A stretch of 64,000 bases of DNA from Nansenia antarctica (GCA_963989245.1 OZ022345.1:52091794-52155793), one strand, 5' to 3'; numbered from the stretch's first letter, positions 11,976 through 23,295 are shown. Notes: generated by a model from the letters alone, not told the origin. Numbers and translations are program-made.

Positions 11976-13589
11976 CTGTGCCCAGACTAGCAAGCGTGAG
12001 TGGGTGAGTCAGTCGGTGATCTGCCTAATGAAATGTTTATGTTCTGCTCATGAGGAAGTTATTATTATGGAAATGATGATGAATTAAATCAGGTCGGATC
12101 CTTCTCAGGAGATTGAGACTGAATTTGTTCACACATTGTATAATCAGCGTATTTCACATGTTCAATTCATACAGTATATCTATTTACAAGCTGGTTTCAA
12201 ACAGGTCTGTTAAACTCAACTCTGCTGCTGATTTTCAACCGCTCCTTTCACTGCAAGCAGCGGCTTTGAGCCATGTTACAATCCACTCAGCATTTCCCTC
12301 GCCGTAATTTGAATGATGAAAACATTCCACTTCTTGTGTTCGTCCGTGCGTGTGCGTCCGTGCGCGCCTGTCTTCCTGCGTGTGAAAATGGGGCTTCTGT
12401 CTCACAGTTTCTAGTCAATGTATCCATGGAGACAAACCCATACCTGATAAATAGGATCTGACATATCCCCCCCCCCCCACCCCCCGCGTGCACCCCCCCG
12501 CCCTCCTAAACCCATAAACCATCGGCCTTCCTGTGCCCTGTGGATAGAACGTGTAATCCTCATGGGGAAGTGGATACGTCCATGCAGCTCAGACAGAAGA
12601 CAACAGCAATAACAATAACAAGGCCACACTCCTACAATACTCCAGTAACACATTTATTCAGCAGTGTCGTCGAGAGGTTGTTCATATCCCACAGTATAAT
12701 GCAGGAGCATTCACAGGACAACAGGGCGGGATAATTGGCTGTTAATAGGCATAAGAATCCCTGAGACAAGGTGAGCGTTTCACCCTTCAGTTCTCAACAC
12801 GGCGCTGAGATCATGTGATTATTTTTTTTCTCAAATATATTTCTTATTTTCCTTGAGAGTAGAACAACACAACATCCAACAAGAAAGACACATCCCCACA
12901 TCACAATCTAGAAAAAAAAAAGAAACAAAAAACACAGAGGTGCTACCAGAGGGCAAGACAAACGAAATACATGTTTACAATACACACGCATCTTAAAAGA
13001 CTAAGAATGTGACGGTCATGGGTTGGGATCTCTCACACACTGAATAACCAGAAGGCGCCAGGCCCATAGGCCAAGACGGATAGACAGAACGACGCCACCC
13101 TCAAAATATAACACTTACCCAATTCAATTCAACTCAACTCAATTCGCTATGTACGACATCCCATTGATACTGATAACCATGATATAACCATAACTGTGAA
13201 TAACAAGACAATTCCTCACTGTGTGTCAAATGAATCACCTTAACTGAGTGAAATTGTCTCAACATCATTTGCAATCCCTCAGGAGGAGGGAAGCTGACGT
13301 TTGGGTGAATAACAGAGATGGCAGAGAGCAGACATGTGAGGTGGGGTGAACCCGATGATCAGGCTGACCTGACGTCATAACACGTTTCATCACCTAAAGC
13401 TTCATTAGGTCATCTAGTGCCGAGGGTGAATAAAGTCGCCCAAATTGTCACCATTCTAGAGTGCCGAGGGTGACTTGGATGACTATTCACCCAAAAATGC
13501 ATAAATGTCGGTGCTTTATTTCGTAGCCAATCCAAAATATTGTCGCTAAGTAAATACCACATTAAACGCTCGGCACTCTAAGTGGTGAG
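11976..13589. other. Non-coding interval
   Basis: No gene seen. It contains a C-rich tract at 12466-12500 and a pair of inverted TAGAGTGCCGAG/CTCGGCACTCTA motifs near 13456 and 13567. These could bound a small MITE, with a further TAGTGCCGAGGGTGA copy at 13419. Confidence 0.4.
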
Positions 13590-14400
13590 TGTTCCGGGAT
13601 ACTTAAGCAGTTGGTGAGTTCCAGGAAGTCTTTTAACAACGACAAGCCCTGGTTTTCATCCCAACTCAGGCGTCTGAGGTCAGAGAAGGAGGTGGCTAGG
13701 TGCAGTGGGGACGTGGACCGGGTCAAGCAGGCCAAGTACAGGTTCGCCAAAGCGGTGAAGGAGGCGAAGCATCGCTTTTCGGAGAAGCTGCAGCAACAGC
13801 TCTCTGAGGGGGATTCCGCCTCCGTCTGGAAAGGCCTCAAGACCATCACCAACTACAAACCCAAGTTCCCGCTGATGTCCGACAACCTCCCTCTCGCTAA
13901 CGAGCTGAACGAGTTCTAGTGCAGGTTTGAGAAAGAGAGGTTCCCGCCCACCCCCGCCCTCTCCCTCCACCCCCCCCGGCTACAACCACCACCCCCGTCC
14001 CCCAGGGGGGCCAATGTCCCTCCTGCTACCCCCACCCTCCCCCCTTCCCCTCCCCTCCCTCCCCCCTCCTCACCCGCCCCGCCCCCCCCCACCTCCCCTC
14101 CCCCACCCCCTCTCTCTGTCACAGTGCGAGATGTAAACAGACTGTTCAAGAGGCAGAATCCCCGGAAGGCAGCTGGTCCGGATTCCGTCTCTCCCTCTGT
14201 CCTGAAGCACTGCGCCTGCAGGTGGATCACGGACTTCCTGACTGACAGGTCTCAGCGGGTGAAGCTGGGGAAGAGCATTTCCAGCTCCAGGTCCACCAGC
14301 ACGGGCTCCCCGCAGGGCTGCGTTCTCCCTATACACCAACAGCTGTGTCTCCCGCCACCCCTCGGTCAAGCTCCTGAAGTTTGCAGACGACACCACCCTG

Positions 14401-15045
14401 GTGGGCCTCATCTCCAGGGGGGACGAATCTGCCTACAGGGGTGAGATAGAGGGGCTGCGGAGCTGGTGCAGTTTTAACAACCTGGAGCTCAATGCTCTAA
14501 AAACAGTGGAGATGGTGGTGGACTTCCGCAGGAAAGCAGCCCTGCCCCCTCCCATCACGCTGGGAGGTACCCTGGTGGCCTCCGTGGAGTCATGCCGCTT
14601 TCTAGGCATGACCATCTCTCGGGACCTTAGGTGGGAGCGGAACACCGAGGCCCTCACTAAGCAGGCCCAGAAGAGGATGTTCTTCCTCCGGCAGCTGAGG
14701 AAATTCAGGCTGCCGAGGTCCATGATGGTCCAGTTCTACACGGCCATCATAGAGTCCATCCTCACCCACTCCATCATCACCTGGTTCCCTGCTGCAACGA
14801 CCAAGGACAAGGCCAAATTGCAGCAGGTGATACGTTCAGCAGAGAGGGTGATCGGCTGTCCCTTGCCCTCCCTCAACTCCCTGCACGACACCAGGGCTCT
14901 GAGGAGGGCAAGGAAGATCATGGCCGACCCCTCCCACCCCGGCCACGGCCTCCTCACCCTGCTTCCCTCTGGGAGAAGGTTGCGGCTGCCTAAAGCTGCG
15001 TGCACACCGCGGACCGTGACCCACCGTCCTGGCGCAACCTGGTAG
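14401..15045 (+). pseudogene. LINE RT C-terminal fragment read into an inserted element
   Basis: Conserved RT thumb and C-terminal residues (DFRRKAALPPP, SCRFLGMTISRDL, FFLRQLRKF, LTHSIITWF) run in one frame. The last 17 or so codons up to 15045 are not LINE sequence. They come from the MITE that entered at 14993, which supplies the stop. Confidence 0.75.
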
Positions 15046-15523
15046 GATGGACTTGACGTACTTCAACGTGCGATGCAGATGCAAAGCTCTACTCGTGTTG
15101 CTAGCGAAGTTCCCCACAGAAGTGGGGAAAAAAACGTCAGTTCAGATATATAAACGGGTTATTTTGATAAACTGGACACATTTTGTGAATATATATGGTT
15201 ACTTTCTCGCCTGAAAACATATAAAAACTTCATAAAATGACATATTAACACTTGTAGAGCCAAATTACAGATTTTAGCCAATGGCGGCCAAAATTGAGGA
15301 TTTTACATCTGAGGCGAGAGCTCTGGGCAAGAAACTACTTCCGGTTTACTTCCGGTTGTTTTAACGGATCCAACGCAACGCAAAAAGCTGAAATGTTTTG
15401 ACTGATTGGCGCACCCTGACGGTCAAGAAACGCAATGCAGAGCAAGGCAACTGATCAACGCAACGGCCCCATTGAGATGAATGACTTCCGGTGCAACGCA
15501 AAGGCCTTGTGTGCACGCAGCTT
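14993..15523. mobile_element. Inverted-repeat DNA element (MITE) inserted in a LINE
   Basis: The ends AAGCTGCGTGCACAC (14993-15007) and its exact reverse complement (15509-15523) form terminal inverted repeats. The 531-bp insert has no transposase. It sits inside LINE coding sequence whose two halves rejoin around it, which supports the boundaries. The flanks read TA(A) and TGA, so a short target-site duplication is possible but not proven. Confidence 0.72.
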
Positions 15524-15674
15524 GAGACAGTAAAGGCCCGCCACAGGCTCAGTTTCTTCCCCTCAGCCGCCAGGCTGATAAATGACTCTGGCTTCCCCCT
15601 CCCCCCCGCCTCCAAGTCCGCCCAGGACTGAATATGCACTGGACCTTGAAAAACTCTGCACTGCACTTTATATA

Positions 15675-15675
<1 letters not shown>

Positions 15676-15716
<41 letters not shown>
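15676..15716. repeat. (TA)n microsatellite in LINE 3' UTR
   Basis: About 20 TA dinucleotides within the 3' untranslated part of the third LINE. Confidence 0.9.
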
Positions 15717-15718
<2 letters not shown>

Positions 15719-15999
15719 CACTATCCATGCACTGTCTGTCCTGTTTTTGCATTTGTATTTGTATTTGTTTTTGTTCATGTATATGTGAAAAAAGCATAAA
15801 TGCACCTACTGTAATGCCAAAACAAATTCCTATATGTGTCAAGCATAATTAATGGCAATAAACGTTATCTGAATCTGAATCTGAATCTAAATCTGAATCT
15901 GAGTTAAAGACCAGTAGACTGAGCAGTGGTCTACTTTCTTTCTGTAGTTTTTGTTTTGATGTCTAGCCCCTAAGCTCCATCGGATTTGGGCGCATAAAT

Positions 16000-16331
16000 C
16001 AGGGTTCCCACACCTTCTGAAACATCAAATTCAAGCACCTTTCAAGGACTTTCAAGACTCAATCCCCTCAAATTCAAGGACCCAACACAGGATAGTTTGA
16101 GACAGATCTAGATGAGAATTTATATAATAGGAACTATCCGCTCACAGACAACAATTGAAAAGAGAGGCTTGAATATGTGAACACTAGATGGTCTCTTGCC
16201 TTCTCTACCACAGCACAGCAAAACAATATATTGTGAAATATGTGTAAAGTTAAGCAATACAGAGACTTATTTACTGGTTGACGAGCTAAGTAAAACATTT
16301 TTTTATATACACGTACTGTATATATTATTAT

Positions 16332-16422
<91 letters not shown>

Positions 16423-16504
16423 AATTCAAGCACTTTCAATGACCGATGTCATTTTCTCAAATTCACAAACTTTCAAGGATTTTCAAGGACCTGTGGGAAC
16501 CCTG
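16000..16504. mobile_element. hAT-like non-autonomous element, 505 bp
   Basis: Terminal inverted repeats are CAGGGTTCCCACA at 16000 and TGTGGGAACCCTG ending at 16504. The direct repeat ATAAAT is present on both sides (15994-15999 and 16505-16510). Subterminal repeats of TTCAAGGAC/TTTCAAGGA occur near both ends. The interior is dominated by a (GA)n array and there is no transposase. Confidence 0.72.
16335..16419. repeat. (GA)n microsatellite inside the hAT-like element
   Basis: About 42 GA dinucleotides in a perfect run. Confidence 0.95.
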
Positions 16505-16920
16505 ATAAATGCTCTTCTATTGCCATCACTCCTAGAATAGTTTTTTACTCAATAAAACACAAATATGTTTTCAAAATGTGATTTTCTGGGATTTAATTTT
16601 TTTAATATATACTGTCTCTCGCTGTTAAAATGAACCTACCATTAAAATTATAGACTGTTCATTTATTTGTAAATAGTTATTTTCCCCACTGTAAATGCCA
16701 AAAATGTAAAAATGTAATCTAAGCCCACCCCTGCCCAAAGCTACCGCCGGCATTGATTGACATAAGAGGAGGACATGACGATGTCATGTCTATATCCTGT
16801 TCATGACGTGTTTATGAGAGTGTGTTTATGACCAGGCAGATTGACCTGTCGGATCCGTTTAACTCTCTTTTGAGTCTGTTTCCTCAAAGAGAAGAGCAAT
16901 AAAGGTCACGCAAATGTCTA

Positions 16921-17253
16921 TTTATGTTCCTTTCTCTCCTTCCTGCCCTCTCTCCCCCCCTCCTTCACCATCTTCTACTCATCTCTGTCTTCTAACCCCC
17001 CCTCCCTTTCTCTCTCTTTACTCTTTCTCTCTCTCCGCTTTCTTATTCCATGCCTTATCCCTTCTTATTCTCTCTCTTCCAACCCCTCCCTCCCTCCCTC
17101 TCAATCTATCCCTTTTCTCACTGACCTTACCCTCCGCCTTCTCTTTCTCCCTCTCTTTTCCTTCTTGCCATTCTTATTGCTCATCTTTCTCTCTCACTCT
17201 CTTCCTCTCACCCACTCCTCATCCCTCTCTCTCTGGCTCTGTCTCTCTCTCAG
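16921..17253 (+). repeat. 330-bp polypyrimidine tract ending at an opsin splice acceptor
   Basis: Nearly pure C/T on the + strand, ending in CTCTCTCTCAG at 17253 immediately before opsin coding sequence. The last 20-30 bases serve as the normal polypyrimidine tract; the rest is expanded simple sequence. Confidence 0.85.
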
Positions 17254-17579
17254 GTATTGTGTCGCTCATCTCTCTGGTGGTCCTCTCCTACGACCGCTAC
17301 AGCACCCTGACCGTGTACAACAAGGGGGGTCCCGACTACCGTAAGCCTCTGCTGGCCGTTATGGGGTCCTGGCTGTACTCCCTGCTGTGGACAGTGCCCC
17401 CCCTGCTGGGCTGGAGCAGCTATGACCTGGAGGGGGCCGGCACCAGCTGCTCTGTGTCCTGGAAGCTCCGGACCACCCAGTCCCACGCCTACATCATCTG
17501 CTTCTTCATCTTCTGCCTGGTCCTGCCTGTACTGGTCATGGTCTACTGCTATGGGAGGCTTCTCTGGGCTGTCAAACAG
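17254..17579 (+). CDS. tmtops: TMT opsin exon: end of TM3 to cytoplasmic end of TM5
   Basis: The first visible coding exon begins with the last two bases of a split glycine codon (phase 1) after a CAG acceptor at 17251-17253. It ends AAACAG at 17579, followed by GT. It encodes IVSLISLVVLSYDRYS (the DRY motif at 17292-17300 closes TM3), TM4 with PPLLGW, and extracellular loop 2. That loop has an acidic residue in the DLEGAGTSCS segment and the cysteine expected to pair with TM3. TM5 ends YCYGRLLWAVKQ. The exon with the N-terminus, TM1, TM2 and the TM3 start is not found anywhere to the left in this window. The exon is squeezed between a 330-bp pyrimidine tract and a (TG)n array that starts five bases after the donor GT begins. 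Confidence 0.93.
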
Positions 17580-17582
17580 GTA

Positions 17583-17584
<2 letters not shown>

Positions 17585-17659
<75 letters not shown>

Positions 17660-17660
17660 G

Positions 17661-17697
<37 letters not shown>

Positions 17698-17735
17698 TGG
17701 GTGTGTGTACTGTGTGGTGTGTACTGTGTGTAGTG
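17585..17735 (+). repeat. (TG)n arrays directly after the opsin splice donor
   Basis: TG dinucleotides run from 17585 to about 17656 and again from about 17662 to 17715 with GGGTG and TACTG interruptions. The donor is GTACAG at 17580-17585, so the transcript would carry UG repeats immediately inside the intron. Confidence 0.95.
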
Positions 17736-18049
17736 TACTGTAAAGTAGACGCATTGTTGATGATGACCCCATAGAAGCAACTTGCATACTGTGATGGCTG
17801 TGTGGTGAAGCTGTCACCCATTGGCTAACCGATCTTCTCTTCACACTCCACTGTATTCCAACACCTTGTTTTCCCTCTATTCTAGCCAGGGTAATGTACT
17901 GTATCATGTGCTTGAGACAGCTAAACCCAGGTAAGGATGCCCAGGATACCACACTTATGTTCTGGGGGTCCAGCTGGCTGATTTCACCATATACTACTCA
18001 AAGGGCCGGCTTCACAAACAGGGCTCAACCCTAGTCCTGGACTAAACCA

Positions 18050-19110
18050 TACTTTCAAATCAAATCAAATCAAATCAAATTTTATTTGTATAGCGCATTT
18101 CTTACAAGATGCAACTCAATGCGCTTCACACAATGAAAATGTTCAGTCAATCAGTCAATCAATCAATCAATACTGACAGAGCCGCGAGCAGGCAAAAGTA
18201 AAAAAACCTGTATACTATGTAGCCAGGAAAAATTCCCTTGCAGCCCTCTACCAATAGAGCGACTACTAGCCAGTTTGCTTACCAGTACCCAGCGGTCCCC
18301 CAGGGGAGGCCAGGACCACCGGCACAAAGCAAGCAAGCAAGGGCAAGAACCTGTACACCATGTATCCAGGAAAAATTCCTTGCATATTATCGGCGTACAC
18401 ACTGTCCATACATTTTGTGTTGTATTTGCATCGTTCTGCATCCAGTATGGTCACAGGTCCTGCCAAAAGAGAAACTTAAGCACAGTTAAGATGCAACAAC
18501 ACAATAGAGACAATAAAGATGACAGCAATACAACCTGATGGTGGTCCTGGTACACCCTTGTACCGGTTCCAGTACTGCTCTAGGTGCTATTTGGAGCTGA
18601 CAGTGCCTCATCAGCACCCGGGTCCATTTTCCTGTCAACACAAATCTCAAAAACACGAGTATGGTGTAATGGCCTAGTGATCCTAGTTCTATAATGTCCA
18701 ATGTCTCCCTTAGTATCAAAAGGCGACATTGAATAAGTTGGTTTTGAGGTCACGCTTAAAAATGTCCTGAGTTTTAGACAACCTCAGGCCCTCAGGTAGG
18801 GTGTTCCACAATCTAGGAGCATATATGCTAAAAGCTGATCCTCCAAATCTCTTTGTCCTAGCCTCTGGCACTATTAAAAGTTCTGTGCCACTAGACCGTA
18901 GGGGTCTAGCTGGTGTGTATCTTATGAGCATGTCCACCATGTAATTGGGTGCATCACAGTGAAGTGATTTATAAACTAGTAAAAGGATCTTAAAGTCTAT
19001 TCTATGACTGACAGGGAGCCAGTGTAGTGATCTCAAGACAGGTGTGATGTGCGCTCTCCGTTTGGTGTGATGTAACATCTCCATTGACAATGTGATGTAA
19101 CATCTCCATT
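18050..19110 (-). mobile_element. L2-type LINE 3' fragment (reverse orientation)
   Basis: Reverse-strand translation of 19090-18716 gives the typical C-terminus of teleost L2-like LINEs (HITPVLRSLHWLPVSHRIDF, then a LLVYKSLH segment and RLWNTLPEGLR). The element end at the left is AAATCAAATCAAATC next to TTTTATTTGTATAGCGC, a microsatellite tail of the kind such LINEs carry. Between them lies a partly duplicated segment (CCAGGAAAAATTCC at about 18223 and 18366). A 25-bp direct duplication (TGTGATGTAACATCTCCATT…) lies at about 19066-19115. Confidence 0.7.
18716..19090 (-). pseudogene. LINE RT C-terminal fragment
   Basis: A 124-codon open remnant of a non-LTR reverse transcriptase C-terminus. 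It has no palm domain and cannot act by itself. Confidence 0.65.
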
Positions 19111-19328
19111 GACAATGCCTTTTAGTCTAGCAGGGTTCGACATTAACGCTTGCCCGGAGCAAGTAAAAAATTCGCCGGGTTTGTTTGTGCGAGCCCGACG
19201 ATGCTGCTGGACGGCGCAGGCGCCAGACCAGACTAGATGATCGTGGAGTGAAGATATTATTAAAGCGTACGCGCCTGTCGCATCACCCGTCGCATCGCGT
19301 ACGCTTTAATAATATCTTCACTCCACAA

Positions 19329-20896
19329 CAGTGGCGGCTGGTGCTAAAATGTTTGGGTGGGGCACAGGTTATGGGGGCATGCTCCACGGGGAAGAATATC
19401 AACTTTAAAATCTGGATTTACAGTCGATTTTAGCATGAGAATAGCTCTACCCCCCTGTACAGACCTCGCCATCCCCTCTACCCCCCTGTACAGACCTCTT
19501 CATCCCCTCTACCCCCCTGTACAGACCTCTTCATCCCCTCTACCCCCCTGTACAGACCTCTTCATCCCCTCTACCCACCTCTACAGACCTCTCCATCCCC
19601 TCTACCCCCCTGTACAGACCTCTTCATCCCCTCTACCCCCCTGTACAGACCCCTCCATCCCCTCTACCCCCCTCTACAGACCTCCTCATCCCCTCTACCC
19701 CCCTGTACAGACCTCTTCATCCCCTCTACCCCCCTGTTCAGACCTCCTCATCCCCTCTACCCTCCTCTACAGACCTCCTCATCCCCTCTACCCACCTGTA
19801 CAGACCTCTCCATCCCCTCTACCCCCCTGTACAGACCTCTTCATCCCCTCTACCCCCCCTGTACAGACCTCTTCATCACCTCTACCCCCCCCAGTTTTCT
19901 CTACAATTTCTACAATTTTCTCTCTACAGTTTCTACACGTCAACGTGTACCGAAACACTTGTTTCCAACGTGGTCCTACGTTTCTCCTACACCAAGACAC
20001 ATACAAAGAGCATAGAAACATACAAAGAGCATAGAAACATACAAAGAGCATAGAATACAGTCTGCCATTCCTTCTCCCAGCATCGATTTGGTTTTCCTAT
20101 CATGACTGAAGGACAGATGATTCACTTACTTACACAAGTTTGACTTCGGTAATAGGTCCAGTTGCAATATCATCAAGTTGGGAACAAAAGATGCCTCCTT
20201 CGAATCCATTTGTTCAATTTGTTTACAAAGTCCGGTAGTGGCTGGGGTGGTCGGAGAGACAGCAGCGTTTCCCTGGAGTATGTGATTTGCTGTATAGTTC
20301 CATATTCCCCCTGCGTGTTGGTCGCACGGCAGCGGAGACGGTCGCTGATAATGAAGACCAGCAGTAGAATGTTGCCAATAGACATATTACACAAAACACA
20401 AAACGAACAAAACAAATAAAAACACTTGAAGCAAACGTATCACCGGCGTGACCGGCCCGACTCGCTACAGAGCAGCGCCACCGGAAGTAGGAAGTGGAAG
20501 ACAAATGAAAGATGACACCACATCTTATGCTGGATATACAACCGGATATTTAGGACGCACATTTTTGCGCCCCGGCCAAGAAATAGAGACAGCCAATTGG
20601 AGCGCTGCTACAGCTCACGTGTAAGCGAAAAGTATTCGGCCTGCCATAGACTGGCATTGACCGGCGCCCTGACTCCTCCCCCTATGTATTTTAACAGTGA
20701 ATTTTACACACACACACAGATAAAAATGTTTATTGTATTGGAGGATTTTTAATGAATGCTGATAGGCGCCGACAGAATATCAGCCGCATTTTGTGAATAA
20801 ACAATGTTTATTTAAAAAAAAAACTTTTACAAATCGCAACTAGGAAGTGAAGGTGGGGGCGGCGCCCCAGCGCCCTCTATCGGCCAGCCGCCACTG
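19329..20896. mobile_element. hAT-like non-autonomous element, 1,568 bp, nested
   Basis: Terminal inverted repeats are CAGTGGCGGCTGG (19329) and CCAGCCGCCACTG (ending 20896). A perfect 8-bp target-site duplication CTCCACAA lies at 19321-19328 and 20897-20904, diagnostic of hAT-type transposition. No transposase is present. The interior carries a 31-bp minisatellite (19440-19890) and GC-rich sequence before the right end. Confidence 0.85.
19440..19890. repeat. 31-bp minisatellite, about 14-15 units
   Basis: The unit is CCCCTCTACC plus CCCCTGTACAGACCTCTTCAT, repeated with C/T variants. The open frame across it on the + strand (PPVQTSSSPL-type repeats) is a by-product of a stop-free unit. Confidence 0.9.
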
Positions 20897-21183
20897 CTCC
20901 ACAATCATCTAGTTTGGTCTGACGCCTGCGCCGTCTGTTGTTCTTCCTGCACACCGATAAACATATCCAGGATCCAGCAGAGTCGTGGGGCTCGCGCAAA
21001 CAAACCTGCCGAATTTTTTACTTGCTCCGGGCAAGCGGGCAAGCGTTAATGTCGAACCCTGTCTAATGGCTTAGGCCTTGTCTGTGAAACCGTCTCAATG
21101 TCTGCCAGATAGATCTGATACTGGATAGCAAAAAACAAGTCTGGATAATCTAGATTAAACATTTTGGAAATACCAAGCCCAGG

Positions 21184-21185
<2 letters not shown>

Positions 21186-21238
<53 letters not shown>
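21186..21238. repeat. (CTA)n trinucleotide array
   Basis: About 17 ACT/CTA units. Confidence 0.95.
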
Positions 21239-21299
21239 GCCTGCTGTTCTGGGGGGTACAGCTGCCCCATCTCCAACGCTAGAGAGGCTAAAGGAGAAG

Positions 21300-22340
21300 A
21301 GGAGACGGTTGCTGCAGCATTATTTTCTGAACTGGACCCCCACCAATTCGCAACTGCACCCCCATCAATTCGCACCTGGACCCCCACCAATTCAGAACTG
21401 GACCCCCACCAATCTACTCTCTACACTCACGACTGCGTGGCTACACGGGGCTCCAACACTGATGACACAACAGATGAGACAGTACAGCCAGGAGAACAAC
21501 CTCTCTCTCAACACTGACAAGACCAAAGAGCTGGTGGTGGACTTCGGGAAGAAAGGTCGGGAACAGGACCCCATCATCGTCAACGGGTCAGCCGTAGAGA
21601 GGGTCAGTCGTTTTAAATTCTTCAGCGTCCATATCTCTGATGACCTCACCTGGGACGTGCATACCAAACATCTCTGATGACCTCACCTGGGACGTGCATA
21701 CCAAACATCTCTGATGACCTCACCTGGGACGTGCATACCAAACATCTCTGATGACCTCATCTGGGACGTGCATACCAAACAGGTGGTGAGAAAGGCACAG
21801 CAGCGCCTCTTTCACCTCAGGCGGTTGAAGAAGTTTGGCATGGGGTCCACGACCCTGCGGGCCTTCTACAGAGGCACAACTGAGAGCATTCTGACTGGGT
21901 TCATCACTACCTGGCACAGCAACTGCACTGCCCTCAACCGCAGCACCGCCTTCAACCCAGCCATCCCAACCACAGCCTGTTCGAACCAATGCCGTCCAAG
22001 AGGCAAGGCCTCCTCCGGAGCCTCAGTGCCAAAACTCAGAGGCTAACCAACAGCTACTTCCCCCAGGCGATCAGACTCATGAACAAGCCCACTGTAGACA
22101 ATTGACTATCTTCCCCTAGCTCACCCCATGTATACGGACTACAGAAAACTTAAGCTTACAGCCACTTTACTACTGAACTATCTATTATCACCAGTGGCAC
22201 CACTAGTGTATCCTGTCTTACCTGTACTATCGTCACCTTTATCTTGTATTATATTTTTTTTGTCACTTATGTCCTGTACTACTGTCACTTTTTTAATCTT
22301 GAATTATGCTTGAATTATTATTGCCTTATGTCTTGTGTGT
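21300..22340 (+). mobile_element. Fourth jockey-superfamily LINE remnant with internal tandem repeats
   Basis: Recognisable RT C-terminal residues are present in pieces: NNLSLNTDKTKELVVDFG, VERVSRFKFF, ISDDLTWDVHTK, then VRKAQQRLFHLRRLKKFG and FYRGTTESILT. A 37-bp segment is repeated four times at 21633-21780. Because 37 is not a multiple of three, each added unit shifts the frame. Upstream, a CTGGACCCCCACCAATT-type unit is repeated about four times (21335-21415). The sequence ends in AT-rich material near 22340. Confidence 0.7.
21633..21780 (+). repeat. 37-bp unit repeated four times inside a LINE coding remnant
   Basis: The unit CATCTCTGATGACCTCACCT plus GGGACGTGCATACCAAA is repeated almost without change; the last unit has CTCATC instead of CTCACC. 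The near identity implies recent expansion. Confidence 0.95.
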
Positions 22341-22733
22341 CCAATGTCCGGAACCGAAGCCTAAGAATGTTACTCTCTTACACTCTAGTAATGTGAGGTA
22401 ACAAATCAACTTAAAACTTCACTCTGCATCAAACAGACGGGGCGATGTAGCCAGCTAAAAGAAAAAACACGAAAAAGGAATTACTCAGTGTGTAAACATT
22501 GGCCAAAGCCAGTGCACGTGTGTTTCATTTGGCCGAGGCTTAGAGACCTTTCTCTGTCTGTCTTGTGAGAGTGGTTAAATCCCTTTCACCCTGAGTGGCC
22601 CGGTTTAAATGGTTTAGTTCTGAGAGGTGTGAGCGGGTTGGGAGAGTGGTGGATTACTTAAGCAAATCTGGTTAGTGTGGCTTAGAAACATTCCAAAAGC
22701 CTAAGCCACTCAGAGTGAGCACATGAAAATACC

Positions 22734-22791
<58 letters not shown>

Positions 22792-23295
22792 TGTAATACA
22801 CACATACAGTAAGTACTTCTACTGAAAAATGCACACAGTAGGATACATACACATTGCACACTTGCATACACAGACAAACTGACCAGATGCATCATACCAC
22901 ACAGGCACACAACAGGGAGGCTGGTGAAGGTAGAAATCGGAGGACGGGCTTATTGAAATGCCTGGAATGGAATGAGAAATGGTAAGAAACATGTGCACAC
23001 ATACACTCACACTCTCTCTGGTTTATAGGGTGGATTTGACCTGAAACCCCCCCCCCCCCCCCCCCCCCTTTGAATAATCATTTTCATCCGTTTGAAGTGA
23101 CCTCCTCATAACCATAAGCTGCTTTCACTCAATCTGAATGGCGCGCAATTAGTGCACTGTGGGTGGTAATGGTTCAATGAATGGGCTCAGAGTCACACTC
23201 ATAGAGTAGAAGGTCAGGAGCAGAGGAAGACCTACGCACTGCATACACCGCACCAGGTGTGTTCTAATTGTTTCTCCAATTAGAACACTTCTATC

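Larger units (their letters stand above)
13590..15905 (+). mobile_element. Third jockey-superfamily LINE, internally deleted, split by a MITE
   Basis: It starts in the linker upstream of RT (residues like KPWFSSQLRRLR near 13641-13676), then a C-rich low-complexity stretch (13940-14120). RT motifs PRKAAGPD (14160-14183), GSPQGCV and FADDTTLVG follow. The reading jumps from the first RT block directly to WITDFLTDRSQ near 14224, so the RT core is internally deleted. The coding tail is interrupted at 14993-15523 by an inverted-repeat element and resumes with SFFPSAARLIND-like residues near 15554. The 3' end is GGCAATAAACGTTATCTGAA followed by (TCTGAA)n at about 15868-15905. Confidence 0.8.
19131..21061. 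mobile_element. Foldback (palindromic) hAT-like MITE, split by a second element
   Basis: The ends are CAGGGTTCGACATTAACGCT (from 19131) and its reverse complement (to 21061). The inverted match continues inward through GGAGCAAGTAAAAAATTCG and on for well over 100 bp. With the inner element (19329-20896) and one copy of its 8-bp duplication removed, the outer element is about 355 bp and almost entirely palindromic. A perfect 30-bp inverted pair at 19244-19273 and 19296-19325 surrounds a 22-nt loop at its centre. The flanks TCTAG and TCTAA may be a diverged target-site duplication. Confidence 0.8.

Noticed and set aside
16914..17253. Extension of the opsin frame upstream of 17254
   Set aside because: The frame is open only because the CT-rich tract lacks stops; a clear CAG acceptor stands at 17251-17253 and the translated tract is Ser/Leu/Pro low complexity.
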